43,399 nucleotides of DNA from a virus, in the IMG/VR virus record IMGVR_UViG_3300036985_000788, positions 1 to 43,399 of that record; one strand, given 5' to 3'. Numbering within the stretch: position 1 is the stretch's first letter; every line of letters starts with the position of its first letter. Below, in pieces: positions 38,338-43,399 of this stretch. The notes below the pieces were generated by a model. That model saw only the letters and a program-made list of their open reading frames with translations, was not told the DNA's origin and did no database searches. A program made the translations under genes and the position numbers.

Positions 38338-39516
38338 TTAAGCAACAGCAGTGAAATCACCGTACAAGATACCTGTAGGACGATCAACACCAAGACCTAG
38401 GCGTTCTTCAGCGCGGATTGTCACTAAGTTTTTAGTGAAGTCATCGTTGATGTAGCCCATTTCAACTGTAGAGCCTTGGCGGTCATAAGCAATAGCAGAG
38501 CCATTCAATTGACCAATCAAGAATTTACCAGCAGCCATGTTGTTTGACATTACAACTTGTACGCCAAATGGATTTGCATTACCAAATGTACCAGGCATGC
38601 CGTACAAGTAAGCACCGTCACCAGCTGTGTATTCACGAGTACGCTCCATTGCACCCCAATCAGCAGGGTTCACAATAACTGTGTCTGGTGCGCGACCAAT
38701 AGCCCACAATTGGTATTTAGCGCGGTTGATAGCATCAACTAGCAAGTCACCAGCAACAGCAGTGTAAGCAGTAAAGTTACCTGTGTCTGTCAAACCTGAT
38801 AATTGAGGAGATGTACCGTTACCATTCAACAATTGGCTATCCACTTTTTGTGCTAGACCATCACGTAAACGTGTATTGATATAAGCAGCAACAGCAGGAG
38901 CATCAGCCAATAATTGGTTAGATACTTTGATCCAGTGAGCTACAGTTTCAATTGCCACGTTGTATTGTTCAAATGTGATATCTGATTCAGGTTTAGCAGC
39001 ACCTTGAGCAACGCCAGCTGCATCGTTAGTCCATGAGGCTTCACGTAGGCTGTTTACCATGTTGCTAGTAACACCGATTGAAGGCAATACTTGGCGAATA
39101 GTAACAGGAGCAAAGTTACCTGGAATGATACCAGCGCGGTTTAATGGGAATGAAGTTGTAGAACCAGAAGTTACAGTGTTTTTTACTTCCATACGGATGA
39201 TAGCGTTGCGGCTATTAGCGTTTAGGAATGATTTGAACTGTTCTGATTTAACAAACTCATCACCAGCAGTTAAAATAACTGATTCTTCTTTGGCTTTTAC
39301 GCCATCAGCTAATTTTTGACCTAATGCTGAAATTTCTGCATTGATTTTAGAGTAATCTTCAGCAAGTTGTTTAACTTCTGATTTAACTTCATTATCAACT
39401 TTAGATTTTTCATCTAATTGGCCGTGGTATTGCTCCATTGATTTCTCAAGGGCAACTTGTTTTTCAGAAAGAGCTTTTAAGCCGCTTTCCAACATTGTTT
39501 TGATTTCTTCAGACAT
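38338..39516 (-). CDS. HK97-fold major capsid protein
   Basis: A 392-aa protein. The first 75-80 residues are a charged coiled coil (delta or scaffold domain, removed by the protease), then the HK97 core: TTSFPLNRAGIIPGNF, LREASWTNDAAGVAQGAAKPESDITFEQ (in part), WIKVSNQLLADAPAVAAYI, NPADWGAMERTRE, FGVQVVMSNNMAAGKFLIG. It assembles the shell. GATAT precedes the ATG with a weak AAGGA. It follows the protease gene. Confidence 0.93.
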   Translation of the reverse strand: MSEEIKTMLESGLKALSEKQVALEKSMEQYHGQLDEKSKVDNEVKSEVKQLAEDYSKINAEISALGQKLADGVKAKEESVILTAGDEFVKSEQFKSFLNANSRNAIIRMEVKNTVTSGSTTSFPLNRAGIIPGNFAPVTIRQVLPSIGVTSNMVNSLREASWTNDAAGVAQGAAKPESDITFEQYNVAIETVAHWIKVSNQLLADAPAVAAYINTRLRDGLAQKVDSQLLNGNGTSPQLSGLTDTGNFTAYTAVAGDLLVDAINRAKYQLWAIGRAPDTVIVNPADWGAMERTREYTAGDGAYLYGMPGTFGNANPFGVQVVMSNNMAAGKFLIGQLNGSAIAYDRQGSTVEMGYINDDFTKNLVTIRAEERLGLGVDRPTGILYGDFTAVA

Positions 39517-39527
39517 GATAATATCCT

Positions 39528-40175
39528 TTATTTGTTAGGCGTAATGCCAAATTTAAGTAATAAACTTGCAATATCTTGTTTTTGTTTTTCCGCCTCAGCT
39601 TCACGCTGATTTAGGGAGTTGATTTTACTAACAAGATGCTTCGCATCAACCCTTGAGAAGCCGCCAACATCGCGCAGTAAGCTCTCGATCTCTTTTAGTG
39701 AATTAGCTGATTCTAATGCTGACTTAACTTCTGAAATACGAGCTGCTAAGTCGGCAGGTTCTTCAACTACACTAATTTCTACTAAATCAATTTCTTTAAG
39801 TAAGCGTCTGTCGTTATCCATTTGGTTAAACGCTTTAACGCGATAGCCAATAGACAAGCCATCAATTGCACCGTGTTTCAATGATGCAAATACGTCTGCT
39901 GCTTTAGTATGACCAGGCGTTAATTCACCTTCTACATACAGACCCTTCTCATCCTCGCGTATGCTAGTCCACTTGCCGATAATATCGCCATAATGGTTCC
40001 AGCGCATGCGAACTGGTCGGTCACGGCCTTCTAAAGTATTCTTGTAAGCGCCTGGTTCAATAGTATCGCCATAAGAATCGACACCGTTAAACATAGAAGC
40101 ATATCCGCTAAAGGCAAAAGCATTGCCTACGAATTTTAGCTCCGTATTAGATAGTGATATTTGCTTGGTTTCCAT
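39528..40175 (-). CDS. HK97-like prohead protease (S78)
   Basis: A 215-aa serine protease: FAFSGYASMFNGVDSYGDTIEPGAY at the start, VRMRWNHYGDIIGKW (His near residue 62), HGAIDGLSIGYRV (Ser near residue 102) and VEISVVEEPA, the usual His/Ser pattern of the S78 family. It cleaves the capsid delta domain. The start at 40175 has GGGGG about 7 bases upstream; it overlaps the portal gene by 29 bases. Confidence 0.93.
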   Translation of the reverse strand: METKQISLSNTELKFVGNAFAFSGYASMFNGVDSYGDTIEPGAYKNTLEGRDRPVRMRWNHYGDIIGKWTSIREDEKGLYVEGELTPGHTKAADVFASLKHGAIDGLSIGYRVKAFNQMDNDRRLLKEIDLVEISVVEEPADLAARISEVKSALESANSLKEIESLLRDVGGFSRVDAKHLVSKINSLNQREAEAEKQKQDIASLLLKFGITPNK

Positions 40176-41382
40176 TTGTAGCCCCCAATGGGTTAGTTTC
40201 AATGTCCGTTAGTTTCATGTTTGCACCTTGCATGTATAAGCTATCTCCACCTTCTTCATCAGGCATACCTTCTAACCTTCTAGCCTCGTTAGGTGTCATA
40301 AAGCCTCCATAGATACCAACACGGTATGAATCAAACCTTGTTTTTAGGTCGGAACGAGTAAGTGCATTAAAATCAAATTCAACCTCATGGCGCTGTGCGT
40401 CATTGGGGTTCATTAAGTTAATTAAAATAGACGCTTCAATTTTCTCCATTAATGGTCTTAATGTCAACTTGTAGAAGCCTGACACTATTTGCTCAATACC
40501 TGAACCCCATACCGTAGAACTTGATGTATCGTTAATCATTACAGAAGGCACACCGTACCAACGGCATATCTCACTGATCTGGAATTGGCGAGAAGCCAAC
40601 AACTCAATGTCTTGCGGTGAAAGGCTGATTGCATCAAACTTCATGCCACCCTCAAGCACCATCAAGCGTTCTTCTGAACCTGCTGACAAGTTGTAGAACT
40701 TGCTACGAACCAAATCACGTTGCTCTTGTGTCAAAAATTTGTCCATTGACAACACGCCTGACGGCTTGGCACCGTTTTTATAAATGTTAGTAACAGCCGA
40801 TTCAGCTGCTTGGGCAATTCCTAGTGTATTTCGTTGGTATGCTAGTGGACTAAGCCCAATAACACCGTTACCCATCAGTTTTAAGTGCCAAATGTTGGTT
40901 TCAGAGTAAATATTGACGCCAGTGTCGGTTGCATACTCATAAACGATGGATCCATTCTCTAAAAGAGTGGTTGTCATGTCAGCCGACATCAATGGCAACA
41001 AGCCGACTATCCTATCGTTATTGATTCGTTGAATATAACAATAAGAATTGCCAGAAGTGAGCAAATTAAGCAAAACTGTTTCAAAAAACTCTATTTTTGT
41101 CTGATAACGGTTCACTTTACCGTTAAAAAGCAATGTTAATGGGTGATTTGTGTCAATTTTACGGCCAGTTGGAGTGAGTTTATAGACTGTGAGAGGTAAA
41201 CTAGATACTGTTTCAGAGATTAACTTAACGCAAGCCCACACGGAACTTAGTTGTAAGGCACTATCAAAGGTAACTGGGGAGGCGGAGGTGTCTGCGTAAG
41301 CTGATGGGATGCCATATTGAACGCCTACAATGCGCCTAAGACCTTCTTGCATCCAGCTACCAATTCTAGTAAAAAAGTTCAT
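40147..41382 (-). CDS. HK97-like portal protein
   Basis: A 411-aa protein: SPVTFDSALQLSSVWACVKLISETVSSLPLTVYK (in part), LLTSGNSYCYIQR, LAYQRNTLGIAQAAE, KNGAKPSGVLSM and FGVPSVMI-like WYGVPSVMIND. This is the phage portal family that forms the dodecameric ring at one vertex. It overlaps terL by 4 bases and the protease gene by 29. Confidence 0.93.
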   Translation of the reverse strand: MNFFTRIGSWMQEGLRRIVGVQYGIPSAYADTSASPVTFDSALQLSSVWACVKLISETVSSLPLTVYKLTPTGRKIDTNHPLTLLFNGKVNRYQTKIEFFETVLLNLLTSGNSYCYIQRINNDRIVGLLPLMSADMTTTLLENGSIVYEYATDTGVNIYSETNIWHLKLMGNGVIGLSPLAYQRNTLGIAQAAESAVTNIYKNGAKPSGVLSMDKFLTQEQRDLVRSKFYNLSAGSEERLMVLEGGMKFDAISLSPQDIELLASRQFQISEICRWYGVPSVMINDTSSSTVWGSGIEQIVSGFYKLTLRPLMEKIEASILINLMNPNDAQRHEVEFDFNALTRSDLKTRFDSYRVGIYGGFMTPNEARRLEGMPDEEGGDSLYMQGANMKLTDIETNPLGATNGNQANITI

Positions 41383-42890
41383 AGTGAAATGGCGTTCCTT
41401 AAATATTCATCAAAATCAGCTTCTGCTTCTTGTGGCATGACACCAACAGCTTGAGCTAACGCTTGCATACCATCGATTCTTCCGTTAGACTTCTGTTTCG
41501 TAAACTTACGATTACCAGCAGGGTCGTTTACTGTTATAGCGTTTGCAGCACACATTGTAAGCACAGGATGATTTCCATGCTTTAATTGCTTCTGTAGCAA
41601 TTTAGATTCTAATTCACGGATAGCTGGTGACATGGAAATAAATCCCTGTCCAAACTCAACAAACCGTTCAAGTTCTTCTTCACTGAACCCTGCCTTCTCA
41701 AGCCAAGGTTTTAAGAACTTCATGTTGTATCGGTCAAATGCTAATTGTTTAATATTACATGTATTAAATATATCACGCAATTCGTAAGCAATAAATTCGT
41801 ATTCAATGGAACGACCAGGCGTGGTTAATAAATAACCATCTTTAGCCCATAAATCATACGGAACCCTGTCAGACCTTGATTTCTCAGCTAATCCTTCCTC
41901 TGGCAACCAAAACCTACAATGAACATCTCCATTATCGCTTACAAGTACAAGTGCAGTCAAATCATTTACAGAAGAAAGGTCTAAACCTGCATAAAATGAT
42001 AATCCATCCATTTCTGCTGGTGGTTCACCGTTTTCTTGCCAAACTGTCCTAGTTATGAACGGATTTGACGATTCTACGCGCTGATTCAAAATTAAGTTAC
42101 GGTAAGAAGCCTCTGAACTTGGCATCCGCTTGGCATCAGACGCTTGTTTCATCACTTCCGCTTTATTCATCAGCTTGTAATGTGGGTTCGCCTTTTTAAT
42201 CGTGGCTTCGTCAAACGGATCATCCTCCAATGGAGCCGTGTAAAGAATAACTTTGATTGTTGGGTCTGCGCCACTAAGAGCATCGTCAATAAGAATTGAA
42301 AGTAAGTCACCATCTGTCCTCGCCTGTGTACTAATTACAATGCTCAAAGGAGAGGCCTGAGCGCCAGCTGCTGTTTCTAATGCTTCAAATAATTCTGACC
42401 TAGGGCCTTTAACCTGACCCAACTCATCGTGAATGATAAGTGACGGACTTAATCCGTATGCTGTAGAGGCATCCGCAGATAAAGCCCTATACAATGTGCC
42501 AAGCTCAGTGCAGTAGAGCTGTTTGGCTGTATCACGTATTCCGACAAACTGCGACAATGTTGGTGACAGTCTGACCATCTTAGCGCATAAGCTAAAAAGA
42601 ATGGCGGCTTGGTCACGAGATTGCGCTGCCGAGAATATCTGACCATTGTGTACATACTCAGGCCCAACCAGGTGAAGCAATGTAATCGCAGCCGAGAAAG
42701 TAGTCTTACCATTCTTACGACCCATGCTATCAATGAACATCCTAGTCGGAGAGCCGTAAATCAGTTCCATCCACTCTTTCTGTTCACTTGTCAGCAAAAA
42801 AGGCTGACCAACCATTCTACCATCAGGGATGTATAGGTTAGATTCAATCCACTTTACATTCCTAAGCGTTCTTGCTGATAATTTAGCCAT
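41379..42890 (-). CDS. terL: Terminase large subunit
   Basis: A 503-aa packaging motor: Walker A GRKNGKT (57-63), Walker B SLIIHDE (149-155), then the C-terminal RNase H-like nuclease with FYAGLDLSSVNDLTAL (near 300) and IDGMQALAQA near the end. It pumps and cuts DNA. It follows terS at 2 bases and overlaps portal by 4. Confidence 0.95.
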   Translation of the reverse strand: MAKLSARTLRNVKWIESNLYIPDGRMVGQPFLLTSEQKEWMELIYGSPTRMFIDSMGRKNGKTTFSAAITLLHLVGPEYVHNGQIFSAAQSRDQAAILFSLCAKMVRLSPTLSQFVGIRDTAKQLYCTELGTLYRALSADASTAYGLSPSLIIHDELGQVKGPRSELFEALETAAGAQASPLSIVISTQARTDGDLLSILIDDALSGADPTIKVILYTAPLEDDPFDEATIKKANPHYKLMNKAEVMKQASDAKRMPSSEASYRNLILNQRVESSNPFITRTVWQENGEPPAEMDGLSFYAGLDLSSVNDLTALVLVSDNGDVHCRFWLPEEGLAEKSRSDRVPYDLWAKDGYLLTTPGRSIEYEFIAYELRDIFNTCNIKQLAFDRYNMKFLKPWLEKAGFSEEELERFVEFGQGFISMSPAIRELESKLLQKQLKHGNHPVLTMCAANAITVNDPAGNRKFTKQKSNGRIDGMQALAQAVGVMPQEAEADFDEYLRNAISL

Positions 42891-42892
42891 CG

Positions 42893-43345
42893 TTAATCGT
42901 TATCTGCCATCTCAGCCATTTCCCACGGCTTTTTAGATTTTACATGTCGAGCAACTTCGTTAGTCGCTGTTTCAGGGTGAAGTGCTTGCCTAGTGATACG
43001 CATACGAGTAGCCAATGAAGAAGCGGCTCGTGTTTCGCGCTCCGCCATACCAAGCAATCGGTCATAGCGTTTAAGGCCATCGTCATCGGCAAGCCAGCTT
43101 CGGTCAAAGTTGAGAATCTCATCGGCCAATATACGACCTTGTACTATGTGCCGACAGTACATCTCAAGCAGTGGCGAATGGGTAGCCGTGAACGAAGTGG
43201 CTGGCTGGTCATTGACCACCTCAGTCCAAACCGACATTTCTGCATCGGTAAGGTGGGATGGAGCAGCCAACCTAGTGTTAGTGGTCAAAATCCGCGCCTG
43301 GGGCGAGAGGATTGAGGCTTCTGATTTTCTTCCGCGTTTTATCAT
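42893..43345 (-). CDS. terS: Terminase small subunit (P27 family)
   Basis: A 150-aa protein: a basic N-terminus, PSHLTDAEMSVWTEVV (about 29-44), LEMYCRHIVQGRIL and RETRAASSLATRMRITRQA (in part), the P27 small-terminase pattern. It binds the packaging site, probably in the region between here and the HNH gene across the circle. No clear ribosome-binding site is seen; GTATTATT upstream may be a -10 box. Confidence 0.9.
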   Translation of the reverse strand: MIKRGRKSEASILSPQARILTTNTRLAAPSHLTDAEMSVWTEVVNDQPATSFTATHSPLLEMYCRHIVQGRILADEILNFDRSWLADDDGLKRYDRLLGMAERETRAASSLATRMRITRQALHPETATNEVARHVKSKKPWEMAEMADND

Positions 43346-43399
43346 TTTTTAATAATACATCATTTTTACAAAAAAAGTACGATTTTATGAAAAGAGAGG

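Noticed and set aside
1-43399. tRNA genes, integrase or attachment site
   Set aside because: I found no cloverleaf-like sequence, recombinase motif or paired att-like repeat by eye; a covariance-model scan would be needed to exclude tRNAs.

Overview
The window is a nearly complete genome of a tailed double-stranded DNA phage with siphovirus (HK97/lambda-like) architecture. It is about 43.4 kb and leans AT-rich by eye. The ends look like an arbitrary cut in a circular or permuted molecule: an HNH endonuclease gene at the left end reads leftwards, straight into the terminase genes at the right end, giving the usual HNH-TerS-TerL-portal order. I see no integrase, excisionase, DNA polymerase, tRNA, CRISPR array or insertion sequence. 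The host is best guessed from one small gene: a 23-codon minus-strand ORF (13396..13467) encodes a textbook PqqA, the precursor peptide of the cofactor PQQ. Its form resembles what I recall from methylotrophic betaproteobacteria (Methylophilaceae). This suggests, but does not prove, a methylotroph host whose methanol dehydrogenase needs PQQ.

Layout: (1) 1..2764, a minus-strand left arm of small conserved phage genes of unknown function and the HNH gene. It has a strong promoter at 2735..2764 and a terminator at 528..551, and its composition differs (rich in GGCC and GCGC). (2) 2800..3300, a non-coding, repeat-rich and hairpin-rich stretch that may be a replication origin, next to a TOPRIM primase-helicase gene. 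(3) 5469..5592, a divergent promoter region with a Cro-like gene on the minus side. (4) 5593..14473, the plus-strand early/replication operon: Sak4-like ATPase, DUF669 ssDNA-binding-like protein, Cas4-like nuclease, C5 cytosine methyltransferase with an overprinted second gene in another frame, SF2 helicase, VRR-NUC nuclease and many small proteins. pqqA sits inside this region on the opposite strand. (5) 14474..17057, minus-strand metallophosphoesterase and lysis genes (M15 endolysin, holin candidate, a lipoprotein overlapping the holin gene). (6) 17079..32741, tail fibres, a 2024-aa tail-tip protein fusing NlpC/P60, lambda-I-like and J-like parts, tape measure, G/GT chaperones made by a -1 frameshift, tail tube and head-tail joining proteins. 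(7) 32741..38280, connector plus an unusual block of fibre-like genes between capsid and connector, with its own promoter. (8) 38338..43345, capsid, protease, portal, TerL and TerS.

How it works together: the early operon supplies recombination-dependent replication (annealing ATPase, ssDNA-binding-like protein, nucleases, helicase, primase-helicase) and DNA methylation. The minus-strand late genes build the particle and lyse the cell. The phage pqqA would add substrate peptide to the host PqqBCDE pathway. The best leads are pqqA, the gene overprinted on the methyltransferase, the tail-tip fusion, the fibre island in the head module and the structured repeats near the primase-helicase gene.
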